NCBI RefSeq assembly: GCF_030936135.1 | Contig: NC_082599.1 | Coordinates: 63,090,551-63,154,550, forward strand | Length of the DNA: 64,000 nt | Reading direction: 5' to 3' | Source of the DNA: Gavia stellata | Taxonomy: Eukaryota > Chordata > Aves > Gaviiformes > Gaviidae | Shown: positions 34,091 through 45,115 of the stretch, one piece after another | Layout of the letters: each line of letters opens with the position of its first letter | Position numbering within the stretch: position 1 is the stretch's first letter | Notes under the pieces: model-generated | Seen by the model: the letters and a program-made list of their open reading frames with translations, nothing else | Databases searched by the model: none | What the model was told of the DNA's origin: nothing | Program-made: the position numbers and the translations under genes

Positions 34091-34522
34091 ATAAAAATTA
34101 TTGTAAAATACAAATTGATTGTGAACCCAGGTATTCCAAAGAAGATCAGAACTTAGTTGAAGACGTAGGTGGAGAAATAGAGAAAGGCAAGTGGGCAAAG
34201 ACTCCGCAGGGCAAAATAATAATCCCATTTGTGTTATTGTGGGCCATAGTTATAGCAGAACACAGGAAATCCCACTGGAGAGCTGAGGCATTGTATAAAC
34301 ATTTGTGTCAGCACATAGTTGCCCGGAACCTCTACACCACTGTTAAACAAGTGACACAGCAGTGTGAAATATGTTTGCAAAATAATCCTAAGGTAAGCCC
34401 TAAAGTCCAACAAGGACAAATAGGAAAGGGAAACAATCCAGGGCAGCAGTGGCAAATTGATTTCTCAGAACTTCCAAGAAAAGGAGGGTTTTGATATCTG
34501 CTGGTTCTAACAGATAGAGAAA
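34091..34522 (+). pseudogene. ERV integrase N-terminal remnant
   Basis: After the RNase H frame, a new frame carries an HHCC zinc-binding module: HRKSH near 34261-34275 and CEIC near 34363-34374. A WQIDFSELP segment near 34453 marks the start of the catalytic core. An in-frame stop at 34492-34494 follows. The rest of the core, including the remaining DDE residues, is missing. Confidence 0.85.
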
Positions 34523-34524
34523 CT

Positions 34525-34788
34525 TGTCTTAGGAACCAGAGCCCGAGGTCTTGATGGGCCAGTGCATAATATTAAGCCTGGTGATTATGTGTATGTAAAG
34601 TCCTTTGCAGATTCACCTCTGAAACCGAAATGGGAAGGCCCCTTCCAGGTGCTGCTGACATCCCATACAGCGATCCAGATTAAAGAGCAGACCTCGTGGG
34701 TGCATCACACCAGAGTGAAGAAAGCCCCTAAGCCACGATGGGAATCGACACCTATGGGACCACTGAAGCTTCGCATTCGAAAGCGATG
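34525..34788 (+). pseudogene. ERV integrase C-terminal domain remnant
   Basis: An open stretch with PGDYVYVK near 34577 and WEGPF near 34631 is the integrase C-terminal SH3-like region of gamma-type elements. It joins the N-terminal remnant directly, which shows an internal deletion of the core. Its end overlaps the env start, as in gammaretrovirus-like genomes. Confidence 0.8.
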
Positions 34789-35385
34789 ATATGGATTCTT
34801 ATGACTCTGCTGAACTGTAACCACTGTTGGGAGTGGCCTTGGACAGACTCTTATTTTGGGTATACGGGAAGCTGGGGAAAGGATGTAAATGGGTTGAATT
34901 TGGCAACTGTGGTAATATATAATAATAACATGACACTGCGACCAACTGAATGGGAAAGAATAGATTCAGTCTATACCTGGACGTTTGAGAAAGGAAAGGA
35001 GGTCCAGATAGGTTGTAGACTCCTTAATGTAAGTAACCCGCCTCCTCTCCAGACCCAAATTACTGCCAAGAGCGGTGCTGTCTGGGACTCTGCCAATAGG
35101 ACAGGCAGCACAATATGTGAAAGCAAGGAGGTTTGTTGGTATCCCTTCAATATAACTCAAACGGTGACCATAGTATGTCTGGGGGCAACTCAAGAGGGGG
35201 CCCAAGCTCTAACTTTTAGATTTTGGTTGCAGACACCAGAGGAAACCACCACTCCCCCTGCCTACACCACCCCGACTCAGGCTACTAAATCAAGTCCCAC
35301 CGAGCCTGAGCACATAGGACCATATGTGTATCCGACAGGACCATACGTAACGAAATTATGTCGGTCAGCAACAGGTAACGTCTAA
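34786..35385 (+). pseudogene. ERV env, surface-subunit region (truncated)
   Basis: The frame also has an upstream ATG at 34738, but the ATG at 34786 begins a short hydrophobic leader (IWILMTLL), so I prefer it. About 200 codons follow with several cysteines and N-glycosylation sequons (NMT, NVS, NRT, NIT), ending in a Thr/Pro/Ser-rich stretch. The frame stops at 35383-35385 and the next env frame is shifted, so the gene is broken. It encoded the receptor-binding half of the virion envelope. The receptor is unknown. Confidence 0.75.
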
Positions 35386-35389
35386 TTGA

Positions 35390-36889
35390 ATATGGTCTCT
35401 TAAGCGAGTGGAATTATTAAAACGGAACGATATTTCCACCGTTCAACCAGCTTGTTCGTCATTTATAAGACCCTTACATATGGGGTGGACATCATGGTCA
35501 CATAAGAGGACCCTTCCTTCCCGAATGAGAAAAAGGAGACATGCGATTGGTGCAGTAGGAACAGGACTGGGAGTTTTAAATAGCATAGATACTGAGATAA
35601 TAAGGAACAAACTCGCCACGGTGACCAGTGATCTGAACAAAATACAGAACCCTTTAAGATCTTCCCTCCTCACTTTAGGAACCGGCCAATGGCTTACAGC
35701 AAATGTGTTACCACAGTGGGATAAGCTTAATGAAAAGGACAGTGAACTAATTATAAATGCATGAGACGTGGCTCAGACTAATGTTTCTACAGCACTCAGT
35801 TGTATCCAAGCTCAATTATGGATACAGACAATAGTAGCTGCAATCATTAGGGAAGGTGAAGACGGAATCCTACCAAAAGAAATCCGAAAGGTGATTTGGA
35901 ATAACGCAACAAAATTTGAAAGGATATTCCAATCGTGGTGGCATTTGGTTAATTTTACATTTGACCCTACTAACAACACAGCTCCAGCTTTTGTACTGAC
36001 AATATGTAAAGCTTTAGTGTATAACATATACCCGATTGTTGCACTAGGATTAAATTACCATGGAATTGTACTTTATCCCCCAGAACATAGGGTATGGGCT
36101 ATGAAAAACAGGAATAAGTGGCAAACTATTGATGTCGAGGCCTGTGTCGTACGAGACCAGCAAGGATTTATTTGTGAAGGAAACACCATCAAAGGGCAAG
36201 ATATTTGTCTTGACACTGACCAAAATGTTTGTCATTTTGAGGTGCATCCCAACGAGACCCTAAGAACCATCATAATTTACAGGGGTATGGGATGTGTTTG
36301 TCTGAGAAGTCAGTGTGATTTTGTACAAGTAGATGATCAAATGGTGGACACGAGCAACCATTCAAGTATTTTCATTTGCAACTTTGTTAGTCTTACAGGA
36401 TGTGATTTTAACTACACGGCTCCTGTTACTACTTATCAATTGCTACAGTTACTACAATTACTACTTATCAATTATACATTGATTTAGGATATACAGCCCA
36501 CCCCTATTGGAATGAATCTCACTCTAATAAGAAAACTATTGCATCATGAAAATTTAAAAAGGTTGTTAAAACAAGTTGAAGAAAGTGGAAGAAAGACTTT
36601 AATTACTGTCCATCATGATGCTGAGGAAATACACCAAGCAGTGGAACGGGTGAGGTCAGAGGGAGAGCACCATTGGTGGGATGTGTTTAGGGGTTATTCC
36701 CCGTCAGCTACCAAAATCTTGAACATAATGACCCACCCGGTGTTGGTCTTACTAATAGCTACGACAACATTAACAATAATAAATCTTATCCTTTGGTGTA
36801 AACTCAAGGAACTTATTGGGCAAGTATGGACACTAAAAATAATTATGAAACATAACGAACCACTTTTAAACGCCAAAGAATTTGCTTAG
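35390..36889 (+). pseudogene. ERV env, transmembrane-subunit region with in-frame stops
   Basis: One frame runs to 36889 and is interrupted by TGA at 35762-35764 and TAG at 36485-36487. A basic cleavage-like motif RKRR near 35531 precedes a glycine/alanine-rich fusion-peptide-like segment. A long cysteine-containing ectodomain follows (CVCLRSQC near 36294). The hydrophobic anchor VLVLLIATTTLTIINLIL lies near 36741-36794, with a short cytoplasmic tail. I do not see the CX6CC motif usual for gammaretroviral TM subunits. Not functional as it stands. Confidence 0.75.
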
Positions 36890-36908
36890 GGGAAAGAAAA
36901 GGGGGAAA
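36889..36908 (+). other. Polypurine tract
   Basis: A 20-base run of only A and G, including AAAGAAAAGGGGGAAA, lies directly upstream of the LTR. It is the plus-strand priming site of reverse transcription. Confidence 0.9.
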
Positions 36909-36909
36909 T

Positions 36910-37447
36910 TGATACAGGACGTCTTGAAAAAAAAGTGTTAAAAGTCAGTGAGAAGAATGTAAAGAAGATACTTCGTAACAACTGCACCTGGTACTTAGAA
37001 ATATTAGAGATAAAGACTGTCTCACTAATTCTCTGCTAACTAGCAATAACGATTAACACGAGGACGAATCGTAGAAAAATAGAATGGACTGCCAAAATAG
37101 TGCCCTAGAGTTAACTCGTCTCATTATAATGTCATTAGAATGCTAAGGAACACACCTCCTAGCTAGAAAAGCCCCAACCCAATTAAGCCCCCTACTCTCT
37201 GAGCATGCGTGGTGAATTAAAAGAGAACTGTAAGTTTAAGATGAAGTAAAAAAAGTATTAACCAATAGTTAATTAAGGGGTAGCACCAGGAGGCGTAACT
37301 AACTTTGTTAACTGTTTTAAATACCTTTTCATGATTTTAACCCGGTGTGCATGTCGGGAGGAGAAACCCCCTTGCACCCGGGACCGCAATAAACCACTGT
37401 CGGCTTTACACCTCTGTGTGAGCTGTGAAGTTTGTTTCCGCGTGTCA
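36910..37447 (+). mobile_element. ERV 3' LTR (538 bp)
   Basis: It starts TGATACAGGACG after the polypurine tract and ends CGTGTCA. It has the same length as the inverted LTR at 1170-1707 and matches it closely. AATAAA is at 37388-37393. Its partner 5' LTR is not present upstream, because the element is truncated at about 32.9 kb. Confidence 0.93.
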
Positions 37448-38420
37448 CCGCCCCCTCGAAGGCCCTCGCACAGCACCGTCCTCTTCGCCAGGACGCGTGT
37501 CCCAGCGACCGGGGTGAGTCCCCGTCCCCGTCCCCGGGGACACCCGAACCCCCTCGCTGTGGCGCGGTCCCAGACACGGCAGGAGGGGCGGCCGAGGGGG
37601 TGCGGTGCCTCCGCCCGGCAGAGTGGCGGGCGGGTCCCGCAGGAGAGAGCTGCTTCCAGCACCGCGGGAAGCTCCCCCGGAGGGGCCTGGGGCCGCTGCC
37701 CGGCTGTGGCGGAGAGGCGCGGGCCGTGGCCGGGGCGAGCTGCCCCGCAGCCGGCCCGGCCCGCAGCGGAGCGGAGCGGAGCGGAGCGGCAGGTCTGGGC
37801 GCAGCGGGGGGGCTCCCGGGGCGGGAAGCGCCCGGGCCGCGGAGAGAGCCGCCGGCAGCTGCCGGCGGGGCCGGGGCGGGGCCGGGGCGGGGCCGGGGCG
37901 GGGCCGGGGCGGCGGCGGGCGGTCGCCCCGCGCTGTAACGGACAGGAGCGGCCGGTGGCCGAGGGGAGCCGCTCCGGAGCCGGCCCGGCCCGCAGCGGAG
38001 CGGAGCGGAGCGGAGCGGCAGGTCTGGGCGCGCCGGGCCGCGGCCGCCCCCGCGGCTCTCGACAGCGGCCGGGGCAGCGCTGGCGCCCGGAGCGGGCGAG
38101 GCCGGCGTGGCAGCCGGGAGGAGCTCGGCTGCGGTGCCCCGCCGGCAGAAAGCCGCGTCCTCTGCGCTCGCCAGGCCGGCGGCGGCAGCCGGAGAGAGCC
38201 CCCCCGAGAAGGGGCAGCCGCCCGGGCCTCGGGCTGCCGGGCGTGCCGGAGCCTGGGGCTGGTGCCGGCGGGCGGGAGCGAGAAGAGCTGCGGAGGGGTG
38301 ACCCAGCGGAGCGCCTGCTCGGCCCGGTGGGAGAGCTGCGGGGGGAGGGAGGACGGTCGGGGGGCGTCGGGGGGCTGAGACGGAGCTGGGCTGGGGGAGC
38401 CGCGCGCTGGAAGGAAACAG
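37448..38420 (+). promoter_or_regulatory. GC-rich block running into CR1
   Basis: A CpG-dense block with four tandem GGGGCCGGGGC-type units near 37868-37910. A perfect direct repeat of about 52 bp (containing four GGAGC units and GGCAGGTCTGGGCGC) occurs at 37750-37801 and 37979-38030, offset 229 bp. It continues without an obvious break into CR1 5' sequence. It may be the CR1 5' UTR/promoter or a host CpG island beside the LTR. Confidence 0.5.
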
Positions 38421-38806
38421 ACGGAGCCGGTCTGTTAACACATGTCTCTGTGACTCCTGTCTCCATCACAGTTTGGGGTTTTTTGATAATGGGATGGCCG
38501 ACACGGCACCAGACCAGCTGGGGTCGGATGGGATTTCTCAAAGGGGGAAGAGGGTCTTTGCTGCCGAGCTAGCGGGTCTCATTGACAGAGCGTTAAACTA
38601 GACTTGGAAGGGGAGGGAGATGATATCAGGCTTGCCCTGACAAGCTGTGGGATGACACGCCAAGGTTAGCGGGACAGGGTGCTAGCGAGGGCCCTCAGCC
38701 TGTTGCTCTGAGATGTGCTGGGTACAACGCAGCACAGGTGAAGTCTTATGGAGATGAGCCGGGGACTCCTGAGGTAATAGGAGCCAAGAGGGAAACAACA
38801 GTGAAA

Positions 38807-39398
38807 TCACAGAATCATAGAATGTTTTGGGTTGGAAGGGATCTTTAGAGGTCATCTAGTCCAACCCTGCCCCTGCCATGAGCAGGGACATCTTCCACTA
38901 GGTCAGGTTGCTCAGAGCCCCGTCCAAGCTGACTGTTTCCAGGGCTGGGGCATCTACCACCTCTCTGGACAGCCTGTGCCCGTGCCTCACCACCCTCATT
39001 GTAAAACATTTCTTCCTCATGTCTAGTCTAAATCTACCCTCTTTTAGTTTAAAGACATTACCCCTTGTCCTATCGCTACAGGCCCTGTTAGAAGTCTCTC
39101 CCCATCTTTCTTATAAGCCCCCTTTAAGTACTGAAAGGCCGCAAGAAGGTCTCCCCAGAGCCTTCTCTTCTCCAGGCTGAACAACCCCAACTCTCTCGGT
39201 CTTTCCTCATAGGAGATTTGTTCCTCCCTCTGACGATTTTTGTGGCCCTCCTCTGGACCTGCTCCAACAGGTCCGTGTCTTTCCTGTGCTGAGGACTCCA
39301 GAGCTGGATGCAGTATTCCAGTTGGGTTCTCGCCAGAGCGGAGTAGAGGGGCAGAATCACCTCCCTTGACCTGCTGCTCACGCTTCTTTTAATACCTC
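38807..39398 (-). mobile_element. CR1 3' end inserted in antisense orientation
   Basis: On the minus strand it codes for the ORF2 C-terminus (39381-39124, with [15 protein letters not shown]) and continues into the 3' UTR. It ends near 38807 with the CR1-typical ATTCTATGATTCTGTGA tail. The insertion splits the plus-strand CR1. Typical 5'-truncated copy, about 590 bp. Confidence 0.93.
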
Positions 39399-39430
39399 AA
39401 AGGAATTAATGTGTGTTCCTCTGAGGAGGT

Positions 39431-39950
39431 GACATGCTGAAGTGCCTCTGCACCAATGCATACAGCATGGGCAAGAAACGGGAGGAGTTGGAAGCCACTG
39501 TGCTGCTAGAAAGCTACGACCTAGTTGCCATTACTTAAACCTGGTGGGAGGAACCCCATGACTGGAGTGGGGCTATGGATGGCTGCAGGCTGTTCAGAAG
39601 GGACAGGCAAGGAAGGAGGGGGTGAGGGCTTGCCCTCTATGTCAACAAATGGATAGATTGTGAAGAGTTGTCTCTGGAGGACAGCCACGAGCAAGTTGAA
39701 AGCTTGTGGGTGAGAATTAGAGACCGAGGAAACAAAGGTAACCTTATGCTTGGTGTCTACTACAGGCCACCAGATCAAGGGGAGATATTGACGAAGCCTT
39801 CTCGCTCCAGCTACAGGAGGCATCGCACTCGCAGGCTCTCGTCCCGCTGGGGGACTTCCACCACCCCGACATCTGCTGGAAAAGTAGCACGGCGAGCTGT
39901 AGGAGATGCAGGAGACTCCCGGAGAGCACTGAGGATAACTTCTTAAGCAG
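39431..39950 (+). pseudogene. CR1 ORF2 endonuclease remnant
   Basis: Frames encode pieces of the AP-endonuclease domain: TNAYSMGKK near 39451, ESLWVRIRDRGNKGNL near 39697, and a VYYRPPDQ segment near 39754. The later GDF-HPDICW-type segment (near 39850) is reached only by changing frame. It would have nicked target DNA for reverse transcription. Inactive. Confidence 0.8.
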
Positions 39951-39963
39951 GTAATGGACAGCG

Positions 39964-40783
39964 TGTCTCGGATGGCGTGATAGATGCACTTCGCTCCTAA
40001 GAGAGAAGCAGCAATACGTTTATTGATATCAAACGTTGTTAAATCTCTGTTTCATAGTAAATGTGACAGTGGTTTAACACGATTCGATGGCAAGGGACAC
40101 TTGTTTATTTACTGCATAGAGGACAGGGTCAGACAGAACTGTTAGGGAGACCCTCCCGCTGACTCACGAGGTTCAGAGAGGACCCCCTTTGCATTCTAAA
40201 CTCCTTCCCTCGGAGGAGTCTAGGTGTGGCTGGATCCAAACTTAGTCTTGGACTTGGTCAACGGTTTATGTCTAAAGGATTATATGTGCACAAGCAATCA
40301 AAGATATAATCTTAGTGAAGCTCACAAAGTTTAGCAAGCTATTAGTCACTTACCGAGGATCTGCTGTGGCAAGGACTCTCTCAACACCCAGGAGTAAGGG
40401 ATCTCTGTGTCCCTGCTCAAGAGGAGATCCCGTCGTGCAGCCCGCTGCCGTGCAGAAGAGCTCAAAGGGCTCTTGGGCTGCTCACTATTTATGGGGGTAA
40501 GATGACTGACTCCTAGTCATATTTGCATACCGACCACAGACCTTAGTTTCTTCCAAGTTTGGCTTGAGTCGGACATTGACCAGCGCTGTGGTTGGGTGGG
40601 TGCATTGCCCACATCAGCCCTTGGCTATTGTGTTGTTATCTGTCTCCTGAATCCACCTTGAGCCGGACGCAGCCATCACGACCAGATGCAGCCATCACGA
40701 CCGCCACTGGTGGTTATCGCTTGAGCAGGGTTAAGGGGGATAAAGGTCAGGTTGTGGAGGTGGGCTAAGCACACAATATCACA
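39964..40783 (-). mobile_element. Inverted solo LTR (about 820 bp) inside CR1
   Basis: On the minus strand it begins TGTGATATTGTG and ends CCGAGACA. It has a TATA-like ATAAATAG (40485-40492) and an AATAAA (40019-40024) in the right order. It separates contiguous parts of CR1 ORF2. It is unrelated by eye to the 538-bp LTR family. No clean target-site duplication was seen. Confidence 0.75.
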
Positions 40784-42565
40784 CGGCCCTACCAGAGCGG
40801 ATGCGATACTGGACCTGACGGTCACCAACGCAAGTGAGCTAAGTGGTGACGTCAAGATTGGAGGCAGCCTGGGCTGCAGTGCTCATGCACTGGTGGAGTT
40901 CACAGTCCTGAGGGATGTGGGTCAGGGAAAGAGTGATGTCAGGACCCTGAATTTTAGGAAAGCAAACTTCCAGCTGTTCAAGGAGTCAGCCAATAGGAGC
41001 CCCTGGGAAACTGCCCTCAAGGGCAAGAGAGCAGAACAGAACTGGCAGATCTTTAAGGATGCACAAGAGCTCTCGATCCCCAGGTGTAAGAAATGAGGAA
41101 AGGAAGGCAAGAGACCGGCATGGCTGAGTTGAGACCGGCATGGCTGAGTTGAGACCGGCTGGTCAAACTAAAGGGAAGAAGGAAATGCACAGGCAGTGGA
41201 AGCAGTGACAGGTATCCTGGGAAGAGCATAGGGATGCTACCTGGTTGTGCAGGGATGGGGTCAGGAAGGCCAAGGTGTGGCTGGAGCTGAACTTGGCCAG
41301 GGGCACAGAGAATAGTAAGAAGGGCTTCTACAGGTATGTCAGCCAGAAAAGGAAGGTCCAAGAAAGCGTACCCCCCTGATGAACACGACTGGGAAACTGG
41401 TAACAATGCACGAGGAGAAGGCTGAGGTACTCAGCAACTGTTTTGCCTCAGTCTTCACGGGCAACTTCTCTTCCCACACCTCTCGAGTGGATGGACCGCA
41501 AGACAGGGACTGAGGGAGCAAAGTCCCTCCCACTGTAAGAGAGGATCAGGTTTTGTGACTCCCTGAGGAACCTGGACGTACATAAGTCTATGGGACCTGA
41601 CGAGATGCATCCCGGAGTCCTGAGGGAATGGGCTGATGTAGTTGCCAAGCCACTCTCCATGGCAGCCAGGTGAAGTCCCTGGTGACTGGGAAAAGGGAAA
41701 CATTGCACCCATTTTTAAAATGGACAGGAAGGAGGATGCTGGGAACGACTGACCTGTCAGCCTCACCTGTGTGCCTGGGAAGATCATGGAACAGATCCTC
41801 CTAGAAGCTATGCTAAGGCACATGGAGGACAGGGAGGCGATTCGAGACAGCCAGCATGGCTTCACCAAGGGTAAGTCTTGCCTGACCAACTTAGTGGCCT
41901 TCTATGACAGAGTGACTACAGCAGCGGACAAGGGAAGAGCTCCGGATGTCACCTACCTGGACTTCTGTAAGGCCTTTGACACAGTCCCCCACAACATCCT
42001 TCTCTCTGAATTGGAGATGGATTTGATGGATGGATTGTCCAGTGGATGAGGAATTGGTTGGATGGTCGCATCCAGAGGGCAGTGGTCAACAGCTCAATGT
42101 CCAGATGGAGATCAGTGACAAGCAGTGTCCCTCAGGGGTCCATATTGGGACCAGTACAGTTTAATATCTTCATCAATGACATAGACAGTGGGATCAAGTG
42201 CACCCTCAGCAAGTTTAGATGACACCAAGCTCAGTGGTGCAGATGACACGCCTGAGGGACAGGATGCCATTCAGAGGGACCTGGACAAGCTTGAGAAGCG
42301 GGTCCATGCGAATTTCATGAGGTTCAACAAGGCCAAGTGCAAGGTCCTGCACCTGTGTCGGGGCAATGCCCGGTATCAATACAGGCTGGGGGATGAATGG
42401 ATTGAGAGCAGCCCTGCAGGGAAGGACTTGGGGGTACTGGTGGACGGAAAGCTGGACATGAGCTGGCAATGTGCGCTCACAGCCCAAAAGCCAGCTGTAT
42501 CCTGGGCTAGATCAAAAGCAGCGTAGCCAGCAGGTCAAGGGAGGTGATTCTGCCCATCCGCTCTG
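40784..42565 (+). pseudogene. CR1 ORF2 inter-domain and reverse-transcriptase remnant
   Basis: Recognisable segments are ADAILDLTVTNASELSG near 40799, [20 protein letters not shown] near 41848, and [15 protein letters not shown] near 41956 (RT motif with catalytic Asp). A region near 42211-42226 should carry the second catalytic FADD box, but a small deletion disrupts it. A short perfect tandem duplication (GGCATGGCTGAGTTGAGACC, 41118-41155) and multiple stops confirm decay. Confidence 0.85.
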
Positions 42566-44140
42566 CTCTCCAAAAGAGGAAAAACCATCTTGGGTAGATT
42601 CCTTGGAGGAGTATGGGGCTGCTACCCTGGGTCTCAGATCCCTAAAGCACACGTGAAAAAACTCCTGGAGATGCCTGGGAGGAGTCTTGGACAGTTCCTG
42701 GAGGAGAGAGTTTCACCCAAAGGACAAAAATATACTCTGGGTGCTTCCTTCGAGGAGCCTGGAGCTGCTACCCGGGATCTCAGGTCCTTGAAGCAGTGGT
42801 CAGAAGACTCTGGAAATTGTTTCGGAGGAGTCTGGGGTGGACCCGGAGGAGAGAACTTCCTCTAAAGAAGAAAAAACATCTCGTGAAGCTTTGTTGGAGG
42901 AGTCTGGGGCTGCTACCTGGGATCTCACGTCACTACATCAGAGGTCAAAGGACTCCAGGACATGCCTGGTAGCAGTCTCAGGTGGATCGCAGAGGAGAGA
43001 GTTTCCTTCAAAAGAGGGAAAAACTTCTTGGGTATCTTTCTTGGAGGAGTCTGGGACTGCTACGCAGGATCTCACATCACTAAATCAGAGGTGAAAACAC
43101 TCCAGGAGATGCCTGGGAGGAGTCTAGGGTGGATCCCAGAGGAAAGAGTTTCCTCCAAAGGAGAAAAATATACTCGGGAAGCTGCTTTGGAGGAGTCTGG
43201 GACTGCTACCTGGGAACTAATGTCCCTAAAGCATATCTCCAAACACTCTGGGATCTTCCTGAGAGGAGTCCTGGGTGGATCCCAGGGGAGAGATCTTCCT
43301 TTAAAAGAGAAAAATCATCTCAGGAAGCTTCCTTGGAGGAGTCTGGGGATGCAACCTGGAATCACAGGTCCCTGAAGCAGAGGTCCAAACACTCTGGGAG
43401 ATGCCTGGGAGGAGTCTCGGGTTCATCCTGGTGGAGAGTGCTTCCTCCAAAAGAGGAAAAGCTTTTCGGGTAGCTTCCTTGGAGGAGTCTGGGACAGCTA
43501 CCCGGGATCTCATGTCCCTGAAGCAGAGGTCCAAACACTCTGGGAGATGCCTGGGAGGAGTCTCGGGCAGGTCCCTCAGGAGAGATCTTCCTTTGAAAGA
43601 GAAAAAATATTTTGTGAATTTTCCTTGGAGGAGTCTGGGGCTACTATGTGGAGTCTCAGGTCCATAAGAAGTGGTCAAAAGACTCAGGGACATGCCTTGG
43701 AGTAGTCTTGAGTGGATCCCAGAGGAGACGTGTTCCTCTAAAGGAGAAAAAACATCTCAGGTAGCCTCCTTGGAGGAGTCTGGGACTGCTAGCTGGGATC
43801 TCAGGTCCCTAAAGAAGAGGTCAAAAGACTCTGGGACATGCCTGTGAGGAGTCTCAGGTGTATCCCGGAGGAGAGATCTTCCTCTAAAGGAGGAAAAACA
43901 TCTAAGGTAGCTTCCTTGGAGGAGTCTGGGGCTGCTACCTGGGATTCCACGTCCCTAAATCAGAAGTCAGAACTCTGTGGGAGATATTTAGGAGGAGTCT
44001 CAGGCGTATCCCAGAGGAGAGAGTTTCCTTTAAAGGAGAAAAGACATCTTGGGTAGCGTCCTTGGAGGAGTCTGTGGCTGCTACCTGGGATCTCATGTCT
44101 CTGAAGCAGAGGTCAAAAGACTCCGGGAGATGCCTGGAGA
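42566..44140 (+). repeat. 146-bp satellite, about 11 tandem units
   Basis: The landmark CTTGGAGGAGTCTGGG recurs at about 42603, 42748, 42893, 43041, 43187, 43333, 43479, 43624, 43770, 43916 and 44062, so the period is 145-148 bp. Each unit also carries ATGCCTGGGAGGAGTC and a CTCTAAAGGAGAAAAA-type A-rich stretch. Short open frames of about 85-140 codons follow the repeat and are not genes. The GGAGGAGTC sub-motif appears twice per unit. Confidence 0.95.
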
Positions 44141-45115
44141 ACTCCTGAGGAGGAGGAGGAGGATTACGATGAGTTCTGAGGAGAAGGAGAAGGGGGAGGA
44201 AGAGGAGAAGAACTCCTGAGGGGGAAGAAGAAGAGGAGGAGGAGGACACCTGAGGGCATGGAGGGCTCCAGAGAAAAGGAGGAGAAGGACTCCTGAGGCG
44301 GAAGCAGAGGAGGAGGAAGAGAACGATGAGTAAGAGGATAACTCCTGAGGATGAGGAGGAGGATTTCTGAGGAGGAGTATGAAAGGGAAACCTGAAGACA
44401 AGGACTCCAATAGAGGAGGAGGAGGATGGGGAAGACTCCTTAAGAGGAGGAGGAGGACTCAAGAGGAAAAGGACTGTGGGGGAAGAGGAGGATGACAATG
44501 ATGGCAACTCCATAGGAGGAGAAGGACTTGTCAGGAAGAGGACTCTAGAGGAGGAGGAGGAGGAGGAAGAGGAGAATTGCTGAGGAGGAGGAAGAGGAGG
44601 ACACCTGAGGAGAAGACCTCCTATAGATGAGATGGAGGAGGACACCATAGGAGGAGGAGGACTCATGAGGAAGGGGAAAAGGTGTCTAGAGGAGGAGGAG
44701 GAGGAAAACTCCTGAGGAGATGGAGTAGGAAGAGGAGGAGGACTCCTGAGGAGGAGAATCGAGACAAAGAATTGAGTCCTGAGGAGTAGTAGGAGGAGGA
44801 GGACGACACCTCTAGAGTAGAAGGAGCACTCATGAGGATGAGGACTCCTGGGGAGCATAAGGCCAGCTGAGGAAGAAGAGGAGGTGGAGTCCTGAGGAAG
44901 AAGAGAAGGAGTCCTCTTCTTAAGGAGGAGGTTTCCTTAGCAGGAAGAGGAGGACTCTGAGTAGGAAAAAAAGGAGGAGGACTCCTGAGGAGGAGGAGGA
45001 CTCCTGAGAACAAGGACTTGTGAGGAGGAGGAGGGCAAGGACTGCTGAGGAGGAGGAGAAGTGGAAGAGGAGGAGGAGGAGAGGGGGCAGGAGGCATCCT
45101 GCGGAGGGGGAGGAC
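44141..45115 (+). repeat. About 1 kb GAGGA/GGA-rich purine tract
   Basis: Degenerate reiterations of ACTCCTGAGGAGGAGG pass from the last 146-bp unit to the CpG island. The plus strand is strongly purine-biased. It probably arose by expansion of the GGAGGAGTC core of the satellite. Minus-strand serine/proline-rich frames are artefacts. Confidence 0.85.

Larger units (their letters stand above)
38421..42565 (+). mobile_element. CR1 LINE, plus strand, interrupted by two insertions
   Basis: 38440-38806 resembles the CR1 5' region. 39399-39963 is ORF2 endonuclease and 40784-42565 is the inter-domain and reverse-transcriptase part. The pieces are in order, separated by an inverted CR1 3' end and an inverted LTR. 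The element stops at 42565, where the 146-bp satellite begins, so its own 3' end is missing. Frames are broken by many stops and indels. Confidence 0.85.

Noticed and set aside
23098-37447. One provirus spanning the LTR at 23.1 kb to the LTR at 36.9 kb
   Set aside because: The 14 kb between holds CR1, a CpG island and unrelated DNA, no PBS or gag after the first LTR, and the U5 regions differ. They are separate remnants.
42590-43667. Series of about 85-140-codon ORFs with similar sequences
   Set aside because: They follow the 146-bp satellite period. 146 is not a multiple of three, so frames shift each unit.
43935-45097. Serine/proline-rich minus ORFs
   Set aside because: They are translations of the complementary pyrimidine strand of the GAGGA tract.
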